Positions 33,698 through 41,321 of a stretch of DNA of 46,790 nt are shown here, piece after piece. The stretch comes from a virus, in IMG/VR virus record IMGVR_UViG_3300029268_000033, positions 1 through 46,790 of that record, one strand, 5' to 3'. The translations under genes were made by a program, and so were the position numbers. The first letter of the stretch is position 1. The number at the start of each line of letters is the position of its first letter. The notes under the pieces were generated by a model that was not told the origin of the DNA, did no database searches, and worked only from the letters and a program-made list of their open reading frames with translations.

Positions 33698-33723
33698 CTT
33701 TGGAAGTTAAAAGATGATATATT
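33694..33723 (+). promoter_or_regulatory. Promoter candidate before deazaguanine block
   Basis: TTGACT (33694-33699), 18 bases, TATATT (33718-33723), starting at the nrdJ stop codon. The -35 also forms one arm of a short inverted repeat AAGTCAA...TTGACTT. It could separately drive the downstream queE-folE2 genes. Confidence 0.6.
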
Positions 33724-33742
33724 AAAATAAAAAGGAGATATA

Positions 33743-33976
33743 ATGTCTTTTAACTCAATAGTTCCTCAAATATCGTTCATGTTAGCTTCCAATAATTTAC
33801 ATAGAACTATCATGAACGGTTACAGATCATCTTCTATAGGATATCATAACCAATCAAACAATAATAACAAATTTATTGAAGATAATAAGGTGATGCTTAA
33901 AAAAGAACGTATAATAATATCAGATGAAGAAAATAATATAATTCAACACGCTAAAAAAATATTAGGAGATCAATAA
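33743..33976 (+). CDS. Small hypothetical protein
   Basis: A 77-residue Asn/Ser-rich, basic protein with a helical C-terminus (LKKERIIISDEENNIIQHAKKILG). It follows the promoter at 33694, has an AAAGGAGA site and overlaps queE by one base (TAATG), so it is likely to be expressed with the deazaguanine genes. No family is recognised. Confidence 0.65.
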   Translation: MSFNSIVPQISFMLASNNLHRTIMNGYRSSSIGYHNQSNNNNKFIEDNKVMLKKERIIISDEENNIIQHAKKILGDQ

Positions 33977-34704
33977 TGTCTATATTACTCGCAAAAGAGT
34001 CACCTTTTTTAGGGTGGCAGGGCGAAGGTTCAACACAAGGTAAGAATTCTCTCTTTATACGTTATGTTGGATGCAATTTATGTTGCACTGATTGTGATAC
34101 ACCATATGCTTGGAAAGCTGGTAGTATTGAAAGTAAGAAGTGGGAATTTAAAGAACTAATTAACGAAATAAGAAAGTATAATACCAACCATATTGTTTTC
34201 ACTGGAGGTGAACCAGTCTGTTTAGCCACTAATTTTAATCATTCACTTGAGTTAATGCGAGCTTTAGAGAGCTATGTTTATACATGTGAGTATGAAACAA
34301 ATGGTGTTGTCGCCAAAAATCAAATAAACAATGTAAAATCAAAAATTCAATATTGTTTACCATCGAGAGATCGAATTCAGTTCAACATTTCTCCTAAGTT
34401 TAATTTCAAACAAGATAGAGAAGTTAACACTGACCCTACACTAATAGATATTCTTCAGTATATAGATTATAAGAACTATATTGTTAAATTCTTATTTGAT
34501 TGCGAAGAAGATTTAACAGAAATAGAGCAATTTCAGAAAAACCATAATATTTCAAAGAAAAGAATTTGGGTCCAACCAAAAGGAATTGATTCTGATACTC
34601 TTAAAAATGTAATAGTTGAACATTATGATCGCATTATTAATAATGGTTGGAATGTTAGCATGAGATCGCACATTTTTCTTTTCGGAAATAAAAAAGGAGT
34701 ATAG
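33976..34704 (+). CDS. queE: QueE, 7-carboxy-7-deazaguanine synthase
   Basis: A 242-residue radical SAM enzyme. The start LLAKESPFLGWQGEGSTQGKNSLFIRY gives QueE's substrate region; the iron-sulfur cysteines are C33-x3-C37-x2-C40 (GCNLCCTDCDTPYAW), the variant spacing of QueE. FTGGEP (about 74-79) binds SAM. It converts carboxytetrahydropterin (from QueD) to carboxy-deazaguanine, CDG. GGAGATC precedes the ATG. A homing endonuclease gene now separates it from queD. Confidence 0.9.
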   Translation: MSILLAKESPFLGWQGEGSTQGKNSLFIRYVGCNLCCTDCDTPYAWKAGSIESKKWEFKELINEIRKYNTNHIVFTGGEPVCLATNFNHSLELMRALESYVYTCEYETNGVVAKNQINNVKSKIQYCLPSRDRIQFNISPKFNFKQDREVNTDPTLIDILQYIDYKNYIVKFLFDCEEDLTEIEQFQKNHNISKKRIWVQPKGIDSDTLKNVIVEHYDRIINNGWNVSMRSHIFLFGNKKGV

Positions 34705-34772
34705 TTGTCTTTGAGATCGTTTTCACGGTTAAAACATAAATACATGCACACAGTCAACAAGAGAGGTAAAAC

Positions 34773-35768
34773 ATGTCTAACTGGAAAACGATAGATCCTC
34801 CAATTAATAAGATATTTTTACAAAATGTACTACACCAACATAATTACAAAGATATTAGAAATGCTATTTGTAGAGTTAAAGAAAAAATATTAAAAGATAG
34901 ACCTGATATTGAAATTTGCTTTGAAAATCATAAACAAAACGGGTCATATATTGTAACATCTCCATGTATATTTATAGCAGATATTGACAGATTCTTAGTT
35001 TGGTTTAAATCATCTAAACAAGAAACATGTAAATTTTGTAGTAATATTTTTTATCCAAAAGATTCAAAAGCAAAAATATGTCCTGTGTGTAAGTTAGAAC
35101 ATGATTGTAAATGCGGATGTGGTCAAAAAGTTAAAGGACCTGCAACATATGCTAAAGGACATCATTTAAAAGGTAAAACATATAAAGAAATACATGGTGA
35201 TAAAATTGTCAATTGTGGACATAGAAAAGGTGAATTGAATGCTGCAAAACGACAGGACATTCGTGCTAAAATTTCTATAGGTGTTAAAAAGAGTTACGAA
35301 AATAATCAATATTACAAAGAAAAATGTGAACATTTAGAAAAAATAAGATGTGTTGAAGCATTATATTCAAAGCAATCACAATTTTTATTTTGGAAAATTT
35401 TTAATTTATTAAATGAAGATGATAAAAATAGCTGCTATTTTGGAGAATTGAATAGAGAGTTTGAGAAAAGTGGAGATGGATGTTCTAAGCAACAATATTT
35501 GTATGATTTTGTCCTAAATAATAGAAAAAAAGTGATAGAGTTTAATGGTGATTATTGGCATATGAATCCATCTAAATTTAAAGAAACGGATATAAATGAA
35601 GTAACTAAATTAACAACAAAACGTACTGTAGAAAATGATAAAATTAAAAATGATTTTATCAAACGCTTTGGATTCACAGTGTTGATAATATGGGCATCTG
35701 AATTAGAAGAAAATGAAGCTATAACAATTCAAAAATGTATTGATTTTTTAACTAAGGAGACAAAATGA
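34773..35768 (+). CDS. Free-standing homing endonuclease, Vsr-like
   Basis: A 331-residue protein. It has zinc-binding CKFC (about 91-94), CPVC and CKCGCG clusters, a NUMOD-like middle (LKGKTYKEIHGDK, about 131-143, and ELNAAKRQDIRAKIS) for target recognition, and a C-terminal nuclease domain with YLYDFVLNNRKKVIEFNGDYWH (about 243-264) and TVLIIWASELEEN, the Vsr-like EDxHD arrangement of phage homing enzymes. It lies between queE and queD in the same orientation, overlapping queD by four bases. Confidence 0.82.
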   Translation: MSNWKTIDPPINKIFLQNVLHQHNYKDIRNAICRVKEKILKDRPDIEICFENHKQNGSYIVTSPCIFIADIDRFLVWFKSSKQETCKFCSNIFYPKDSKAKICPVCKLEHDCKCGCGQKVKGPATYAKGHHLKGKTYKEIHGDKIVNCGHRKGELNAAKRQDIRAKISIGVKKSYENNQYYKEKCEHLEKIRCVEALYSKQSQFLFWKIFNLLNEDDKNSCYFGELNREFEKSGDGCSKQQYLYDFVLNNRKKVIEFNGDYWHMNPSKFKETDINEVTKLTTKRTVENDKIKNDFIKRFGFTVLIIWASELEENEAITIQKCIDFLTKETK

Positions 35769-36214
35769 TCGAAATTTGTAAACGTGTAGAATTTGCTGCA
35801 GCTCATAGATTAAATGGTCATGAATCAAGATGTATGTTTTTACATGGTCATAATTATAAAGTTGATATTTTTATAACCGGTAATACTTTGGATTCAGTAG
35901 GTCGGTTAGTTGATTTTAAAGAAGTAAAAAACGGTCTTGGTAAATGGATCGATGATAATTGGGATCATTCTTTTATATATAACTCTTTGGATAAAATTAG
36001 TTGTGATATTGTTAGTGTATTACTTAAACATAACAAAGCCGAAAGAATTTACTGCTTTCCATGTGCAAATCCTACAGCTGAAAACATGTGTGTTAAATTA
36101 GATGAAATTGTTAAAATGAACAGTGATAAATGGAATAGTGTCAACTATCATATATCTAAAATTAGAGTTTGGGAAACAGATACAGCATATGCTGAAGTAG
36201 AGGTTGTATACTAA
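35765..36214 (+). CDS. queD: QueD, 6-carboxytetrahydropterin synthase
   Basis: A 149-residue T-fold enzyme. Zinc ligands His14 (FAAAHRL), His27 and His29 (FLHGHNY) and catalytic Cys23 are visible, followed by GRLVDFKEVKNGL, DHSFIYNS, NPTAENM and the terminal KIRVWETDTAYAEV. It converts dihydroneopterin triphosphate (from FolE) into carboxytetrahydropterin for QueE. It overlaps the homing endonuclease and the next gene, so it is within one unit. Confidence 0.92.
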   Translation: MIEICKRVEFAAAHRLNGHESRCMFLHGHNYKVDIFITGNTLDSVGRLVDFKEVKNGLGKWIDDNWDHSFIYNSLDKISCDIVSVLLKHNKAERIYCFPCANPTAENMCVKLDEIVKMNSDKWNSVNYHISKIRVWETDTAYAEVEVVY

Positions 36215-36729
36215 TGAACGAAAAGTACTACATGACTTGGGATGATATGTTTCATCGTCTTTATTTGCTTCAGGAATATTGGAATGATGCTCTTTCATAT
36301 TTTATTCCCACTAAAAACTATCCTGTTAGAGTTTATGGTATCCCAAGAGGTGGAATGATTTTAGCATCGTTTTGTAAGGGATGGGTGTCTGTTTATAAAC
36401 CTGAACTTGCACATATTATAATTGATGATATTGTTGACTCAGGAAAAACAATGAAGAAATATGAAAACAAGTATATGCTTGATAAGAATACTCATGTTCC
36501 TGTTGTTGGATTGATTGATAAAAAAAGCAACGAAGAACATAAAAAACTTGGATGGATAGTATTTCCTTGGGAATCAGATAAAGAGGATAAAGAAGATATA
36601 GATGATCACATTATTCGCATTTTAGAATTATATGGTCATATGAAGCCTGATCAGCCTGCTTGTAATGCAGAGAATGTTAGACGTTTAAAGGCACTTGTTG
36701 ATAGTTTTTTTAATTTTGATGATAGATGA
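36214..36729 (+). CDS. Phosphoribosyltransferase
   Basis: A 171-residue type I phosphoribosyltransferase. GIPRGGMILA (43-52) is the beta-hairpin/PPi loop region and HIIIDDIVDSGKTM (69-82) the PRPP-binding signature; VGLIDKKS and WIVFPWES follow, a style typical of phage members. These enzymes join a base to PRPP. Lying inside the deazaguanine block it might handle guanine or a deazapurine, but the substrate cannot be read from sequence. It overlaps queD by one base. Confidence 0.8.
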   Translation: MNEKYYMTWDDMFHRLYLLQEYWNDALSYFIPTKNYPVRVYGIPRGGMILASFCKGWVSVYKPELAHIIIDDIVDSGKTMKKYENKYMLDKNTHVPVVGLIDKKSNEEHKKLGWIVFPWESDKEDKEDIDDHIIRILELYGHMKPDQPACNAENVRRLKALVDSFFNFDDR

Positions 36730-36740
36730 AAGGGAAGTAA

Positions 36741-37169
36741 ATGAATATTAATCCGAATGAAGTATTGAAAAGAGGTATTATCACTGGAATTGATAAAACT
36801 CTTAAAGAGGGAGATAAAGAATATCAGGTAGCTCAAGTTGGAATTGATCTTAGAATTAATGAAGACCTCACTCTACTTCCATTAAATGGAAAGAACGTAG
36901 AGATAATGGAAAAGTTTTGCATGCAAGATACTGTTGGATATCTTTGGATTAGATCATCTCTATCTCGTAAATTGGTATGGATGAGTTGTGGTGTATTTGA
37001 TCCTGGCTTTATAGGATCTGGTGGAATATCTCTATATAATTTTGGTCAAGAACCAATCTCTATTCCAAAAGGTTTTAGAATATGTCAGATTGTAGTTTAT
37101 CCAGCCACTTTTGCAAGATCCTATTCTGGCTTTTACAATCAGAACCAAACTATTAAATCACAATATTAA
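36741..37169 (+). CDS. dCTP deaminase/dUTPase-superfamily protein
   Basis: A 142-residue trimeric-fold nucleotidase-type protein with QVGIDLRI (about 31-38), WIRSSLSRKLVW (about 71-82), CGVFDPGFIGSGGISLYNFG (85-104) and IPKGFRICQIVVY (109-121). These are the dCTP deaminase/dUTPase motifs. RSSLSR and DPGF favour the dCTP deaminase branch, but the catalytic Glu expected after the ISL strand is not obvious, so the exact reaction is uncertain. It would feed the dTTP pool. It is eleven bases downstream of the phosphoribosyltransferase. Confidence 0.75.
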   Translation: MNINPNEVLKRGIITGIDKTLKEGDKEYQVAQVGIDLRINEDLTLLPLNGKNVEIMEKFCMQDTVGYLWIRSSLSRKLVWMSCGVFDPGFIGSGGISLYNFGQEPISIPKGFRICQIVVYPATFARSYSGFYNQNQTIKSQY

Positions 37170-37172
37170 CCG

Positions 37173-37202
37173 TTGACTATTGAATTTATTTAAGGATATA
37201 TT
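37173..37202 (+). promoter_or_regulatory. Promoter candidate before T-fold/dpdA genes
   Basis: TTGACT (37173-37178), 18 bases, TATATT (37197-37202), overlapping the start of the 39-base gap after the dCTP deaminase-like gene and ending seven bases before the next ATG. Spacing and both hexamers are identical to the site at 33694. Confidence 0.6.
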
Positions 37203-37208
37203 ATTATC

Positions 37209-37595
37209 ATGATTAAAACTTCTATAATCGTAAACTTACAAATAGACGCTATACATAATTGGCCAACTTGCAATGTTGAAGGTGTGGACTTTCTTAAATA
37301 TCCACATCGTCATGTGTTTCATATTACATGCAAGAAACGTGTATGGCATAGCGATCGAGATATCGAAATTATCAAATTTAAAGGTGAAGTAACATCATAT
37401 TTGGTAGATAAATATGGTGAAAATGTACCAGAACAGTTTGCTTGGGTTATGTGTGATTTTAAAAATAACAGTTGTGAGATGATTGCAACAGAACTATTGA
37501 ATAAGTTTGACTTGACACATTGTCGAGTATTAGAAGATGGAGAAAATGGTGCTGAGTGTGAAACGTATTATGATCCAAATACAAGACTTGGTTAA
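37209..37595 (+). CDS. Conserved phage protein, possible QueD-like T-fold
   Basis: A 128-residue protein with FLKYPHRHVFHITC (about 28-41), WHSDRDIEIIKFKGEV (about 46-61), NSCEMIATELLNKF and VLEDGENGAECE. The His-rich first strand, the CEMIA helix in the position of QueD PTAEN(L/M), and the terminal Glu motif suggest a remote relative of QueD, but the standard C-x3-HGH is absent. The family recurs in phages and is usually left as hypothetical. It lies between two nucleotide genes and the dpdA-like gene. Confidence 0.65.
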   Translation: MIKTSIIVNLQIDAIHNWPTCNVEGVDFLKYPHRHVFHITCKKRVWHSDRDIEIIKFKGEVTSYLVDKYGENVPEQFAWVMCDFKNNSCEMIATELLNKFDLTHCRVLEDGENGAECETYYDPNTRLG

Positions 37596-37603
37596 GGATA
37601 AAT

Positions 37604-38170
37604 ATGAAAGAAATTAAGTTTATTTTAGGAAAATTATGTTCTGGAAAAAGCTATTATTGTGAACATCATCTTCAAGACCACAAATATATTAGTGTGTCTA
37701 AGATCGTAAAGCAGTTAGCTAAAACTCAAAGTCGAAGTGAACTTCAAAAAACAAAATGGCTCGATAATGAAATTGCAAACGAGATTATAGATCAAATTAC
37801 AGATCCAACTGATACTATAACACCAATAAACAATAAAATAGTTATTGATGGTGTTAGACAGTGGTCTATTATTAAAGAGATTGTTTCTCATTGCAAGATT
37901 CAATATAGACCTTTATTGTTAATTTCGTTTGTTTGGCTGCAGGTTGAAGAGAATATATTACGAGATAGATATGATATGCTAAAATCTTCATCTCAAAGTT
38001 CAAAATATGATATTAGTTTTGAAGATGCTATTGATAATGATTATAGTTTAGGTTTAAATGATATTGCTAACAATATATTTTCACCTGATAGAGCTTTTGA
38101 CATCTGTGAAACTGTAAAAGTATTAGTTTATAAAGGAGAAGATCAATGGGAAACTGTGTCGAGGGGTTGA
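37604..38170 (+). CDS. P-loop nucleotide kinase-like protein
   Basis: A 188-residue P-loop NTPase. Walker A is LGKLCSGKSY (8-17); IVIDGVRQ (about 84-91) occupies the Walker B-like place as in dephospho-CoA and nucleotide kinases, and LRDRYD supplies arginines of a lid. Likely a nucleoside monophosphate kinase; a kinase for modified nucleotides is possible from its neighbours but not shown. It overlaps the dpdA-like gene by 25 bases. Confidence 0.7.
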   Translation: MKEIKFILGKLCSGKSYYCEHHLQDHKYISVSKIVKQLAKTQSRSELQKTKWLDNEIANEIIDQITDPTDTITPINNKIVIDGVRQWSIIKEIVSHCKIQYRPLLLISFVWLQVEENILRDRYDMLKSSSQSSKYDISFEDAIDNDYSLGLNDIANNIFSPDRAFDICETVKVLVYKGEDQWETVSRG

Positions 38171-38991
38171 AGAAAGTTAAAGTTGGTTATATAACTCCTA
38201 TTGAGTATTTGGAATGTGTTCCAAAAACATCTACATTTCATCTTATTCTTGCTCATCTTTTAGGTGATCATCGTTATGTTGATTTTTATAACGATCGATA
38301 TGATGCTGGTGATTACATTATTCTTGATAATAGTGCTTTTGAATTTAAGCGACCAATCGAAGCTGATGAATTGATAGAGTTTATTAAGGGTAGTGGAATA
38401 AAGGTCGATTGTGTAGTAGCACCTGATTATCCTTTCTGTAAAGGAGATAAGACAGTTGATTCAGCTAAGAACTTTATTAAACAGATCAGAGAATATGGCT
38501 ATGATTATGATGTCATGGCTGTTCCTCAGTCTGAAGAGGGCGATGTTGCTGATTGGTTGAGTTGTTATCAGAAGTTGCAGAATATTGATGGCATAACTCA
38601 TATTGGTATGAGCATTCTTGGAATACCTAATGCATTTTGTTCTGTCACTGGAACTAAAGATATTATGGTTAATCGATTATTTGCTGCTGAATATATTGTT
38701 AAGAATAACCTTAATACAGGATCTATGTGGCACCATTTCTTAGGTTTAGGACAACCAAGAGAACTGTTACTACAACGTCAGATAGGGTTAATAGATAGTA
38801 ACGATTCCTCATCTGCTTGTTGGCATGGTATAAATGGTATAACATATGATGATTCTTTAGGTGGTTTAGTAAATGGTAAAATTGATGCGCCAGTAAATTT
38901 TGAATTACATTGTACTAAAACTGATAAAGAAAGACAGATGAAATACATTATGTTAAATATTAATTTCATTAAAAAGATGTGTGGAGAATAA
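38146..38991 (+). CDS. dpdA: DpdA-like DNA deazaguanine transglycosylase (TGT-fold)
   Basis: A 281-residue TIM-barrel protein related to tRNA-guanine transglycosylases. DNSAFE (61-66) carries the first Asp, VVAPDYP (90-96), VMAVPQS (123-129), HIGMSILGIP (152-161), HHFLGLGQPREL (196-207) and LIDSNDSSSACWHG (215-228) follow the TGT/DpdA order, with the SxS(A)CWHG end typical of DpdA. There is no RNA-binding or C-terminal zinc domain of classical TGT. DpdA proteins exchange guanine for a 7-deazaguanine in DNA to evade restriction. AAAGGAG is placed correctly for the ATG even though it overlaps the kinase gene. Confidence 0.78.
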   Translation: MGNCVEGLKKVKVGYITPIEYLECVPKTSTFHLILAHLLGDHRYVDFYNDRYDAGDYIILDNSAFEFKRPIEADELIEFIKGSGIKVDCVVAPDYPFCKGDKTVDSAKNFIKQIREYGYDYDVMAVPQSEEGDVADWLSCYQKLQNIDGITHIGMSILGIPNAFCSVTGTKDIMVNRLFAAEYIVKNNLNTGSMWHHFLGLGQPRELLLQRQIGLIDSNDSSSACWHGINGITYDDSLGGLVNGKIDAPVNFELHCTKTDKERQMKYIMLNINFIKKMCGE

Positions 38992-38993
38992 AA

Positions 38994-39992
38994 ATGAGTG
39001 ATTACTTACCAGATGTTCAAAAATCTACAGATGGATTTCCAAGAATTCCAATTCAAAAAGTTGGTGTTAGAGGTATTAAGGTTCCTTTTAGAGTAAAGCA
39101 AAAAGCAGATTATAGTTATTTTAATACTATTGCTACTGTTTCCAGCTATTGTGATTTAGTTGCGGATTTAAAGGGAATTAATATGAGCCGCATCTCACGC
39201 ACAATTAATGATGTTCTTGGACAAAATACATGGGGATTCGATAATCTTAATGATTTTGTACTTGAACTACAAAGAGCTCATGAAACAAACAATGTTTGGA
39301 TTAAGGCTAAGTTTGAATATATTTTTAAAACAGAAACACCTGTAACAAAAATCACATCTTATGAGCCAGTTCAAGTTACTTTTGAAAGTGTGTTGACTGA
39401 TGGAGTAATAAAAAACTATCTTTCTGTAGAGACAGTTGAGATGAGTTTATGTCCATGTTCTAAAGAGATGAGTTTGTTGACTAATAACCTAACTGAAAAA
39501 GAACGTGACCTTTTAGAAAGGCTTTTTAAAAGTGATCTTTTTCATGATTTCAATGGTCAATCAACAAATATCGTTGAAAAAGTTAACAAAGCTGGTTTTG
39601 GTGCCCACAATCAAAAGAGTATTATTAATGTTAAGGTTGAATTAAATCGTTTTAATAAACTCAGTAATATCTTGTGGATTGAAGATATTGTTCAGCTTAT
39701 TCAAAACTCGTCCAGCTCTCCAACTTGGTCCACATTAAAGAGACCAGATGAAAAATATGTTACTGAAGTATCTTATATGGGAGCATATATTAATGAAGCT
39801 GGAGATTTTGTAAATGTTGGTGGGGGTCCTCGTTTTGTTGAAGATATTGGAAGAAATGTTGCTGAAGAATTGAATAAGTTTTTGGATAATAAAATTCTTG
39901 ATTATTGCATTGTTGTTAATAACCAAGAATCTATTCATTCAGATAATATTGTAGCAACATCAATTGTTACAGCTAACCGAGAAATGAAATAA
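38994..39992 (+). CDS. folE2: FolE2, GTP cyclohydrolase IB
   Basis: A 332-residue T-fold enzyme started at ATG 38994 behind GGAGAA; a GTG 15 bases earlier overlaps the dpdA-like gene and lacks a site. Motifs are GVRGIKVPFRV (24-34), MSLCPCSKEMS (150-160; active-site Cys153), GFGAHNQKS (201-209), KYVTEVSYMGAY and GGPRFVEDIGRNV. It converts GTP to dihydroneopterin triphosphate, the first step of the deazaguanine pathway, so with QueD and QueE it provides CDG. It differs from the FolE type found in most phage deazaguanine clusters. Confidence 0.88.
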   Translation: MSDYLPDVQKSTDGFPRIPIQKVGVRGIKVPFRVKQKADYSYFNTIATVSSYCDLVADLKGINMSRISRTINDVLGQNTWGFDNLNDFVLELQRAHETNNVWIKAKFEYIFKTETPVTKITSYEPVQVTFESVLTDGVIKNYLSVETVEMSLCPCSKEMSLLTNNLTEKERDLLERLFKSDLFHDFNGQSTNIVEKVNKAGFGAHNQKSIINVKVELNRFNKLSNILWIEDIVQLIQNSSSSPTWSTLKRPDEKYVTEVSYMGAYINEAGDFVNVGGGPRFVEDIGRNVAEELNKFLDNKILDYCIVVNNQESIHSDNIVATSIVTANREMK

Positions 39993-40004
39993 TAAGGAGA
40001 TATG

Positions 40005-40721
40005 ATGAAAAACAAAGATCGTGTAGAAATTACCTTTAAAAAAGATGTTCTATCTTTGATTAAAGATCTGACCGTAATTTCTAATAGTGTTGTTCTCAAT
40101 AAATCAGAAGATAGCATTATTATTAGTCAAGGAAATAGCTGTGAGAGTTTGGGATTTATTTTGAAAACTCCTCTAAATAGTTTTAGTTTTACTGGAGAAA
40201 AAGTTGCGTTTTATGATTTCAGAGAGTTTTATCAATTGTTAGATGTATTTCAAAATCCTACTCTTGTAGAGGATGGTAGACACATCATTATGAGTGATCA
40301 AACTACTAAAATTAATTATTTGTTGTCAGAAGAGGATACAATTGAGTGTGGACCTACAAATATAGATTTCGGATCTCCTGATGCATCTATTGATATTGAT
40401 TCATCTGTATTAAATGATATCAGAAAAATGTTAAACGCTATGTTTGCTCAATCTAATCAAGCTGTGCCTATTAGATGTAAGATTACTGTAAAAAAGAAAA
40501 AGGTTATAATGACTTTTTATAAAGAAGAATTTGATAATTCATTTGAACGAACATTTGAATGTGATAGTTCTAAAGATTTTGAATACATAGCGTCAGCTGA
40601 AATGTTTACAGATGTTCCAAAGGGTAGTTATACTATAGATTTTCTTGAAATCGGTATGACAAGATTAACTCTGAAAACAGATGCTGCAAAAGTTGAAATT
40701 TTTACCGGTGAAATACAATAA
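40005..40721 (+). CDS. 45: Sliding clamp gp45
   Basis: A 238-residue clamp (T4 gp45 228). It has RVEITFKKDVLSLIKDLTVISNSVVL at the start, SFTGEKVAFYDFREFYQLLDVF (about 58-79), and a C-terminal YTIDFLEIGMTRLTLKTDAAKVEIFTGEIQ-type end in the usual two-domain layout. It is the processivity ring for gp43 and the activator of late transcription. Two ATGs are adjacent; 40005 has better spacing from AAGGAG than 40002. Genes 45, 44 and 62 follow in the T4 order with insertions. Confidence 0.92.
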   Translation: MKNKDRVEITFKKDVLSLIKDLTVISNSVVLNKSEDSIIISQGNSCESLGFILKTPLNSFSFTGEKVAFYDFREFYQLLDVFQNPTLVEDGRHIIMSDQTTKINYLLSEEDTIECGPTNIDFGSPDASIDIDSSVLNDIRKMLNAMFAQSNQAVPIRCKITVKKKKVIMTFYKEEFDNSFERTFECDSSKDFEYIASAEMFTDVPKGSYTIDFLEIGMTRLTLKTDAAKVEIFTGEIQ

Positions 40722-40730
40722 GGAGATATT

Positions 40731-41315
40731 ATGAGTGAAGAGAATTTTGATGGTCTTGTTGACAAAGATTTTGATTTTGATCCTGCGTGTGAGTCAGCTT
40801 TCCCTGATCAAATTCAAGATGAGTCTGAACAAACAAACGATGAATTTGATACTTCTGAGTTTGACAAGACAGATTATAAGGTAAAAAATATTGAAGAGTT
40901 TGTTGATGTCAATAAAGGTGAAATCATTGATAAAAACTCTTTAACTCCCTGGGACAAAATCAAATATTTAGCTAAACAGCTGAATGTTAAAATTCAAGAT
41001 CCTGATACCAGTTGTAAGAAGTGTTTTGGTAGAGGTTATACTTCTATTGACGCAGAGAGTAAAACTCCTATTCCATGTCTCTGTATTTTCACAGAGAAAG
41101 TTAATCCAGCTGATATGAATTCATCTACATTGATGAAGCACAATCGCCACACTCGTAGAAACATGGATAAACTTATGGCTGCTCAGAGACGAATTATTCT
41201 CAGAGAATCTGAGAAGGCTGAACAGAAAAAGACTCCTACAAAAGCGTTCATTAAAAAGAAGAATAACAAGAAAATGAGAGAGCAGACACGAAAAATTAAC
41301 CGTGGAAAGAAGTAA
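40731..41315 (+). CDS. Conserved phage protein with CxxCxGxG zinc motif
   Basis: A 194-residue protein. The first 50 residues are acidic; CKKCFGRGYTS (about 95-105) and PCLC (about 115-118) form a DnaJ-like zinc knuckle; the C-terminal 70 residues are very basic (HNRHTRRNMDK, TRKINRGKK), probably binding nucleic acid. I have seen this CxxCxGRGY motif in other large phages at the clamp genes but it has no known function. It lies between genes 45 and 44. Confidence 0.75.
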   Translation: MSEENFDGLVDKDFDFDPACESAFPDQIQDESEQTNDEFDTSEFDKTDYKVKNIEEFVDVNKGEIIDKNSLTPWDKIKYLAKQLNVKIQDPDTSCKKCFGRGYTSIDAESKTPIPCLCIFTEKVNPADMNSSTLMKHNRHTRRNMDKLMAAQRRIILRESEKAEQKKTPTKAFIKKKNNKKMREQTRKINRGKK

Positions 41316-41321
41316 TTTTTT

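Noticed and set aside
36214-36729. KGWVSVY in the phosphoribosyltransferase as a third copy of the KGWG cassette
   Set aside because: Only three or four residues match and the SFxW and KKFxK parts are absent.
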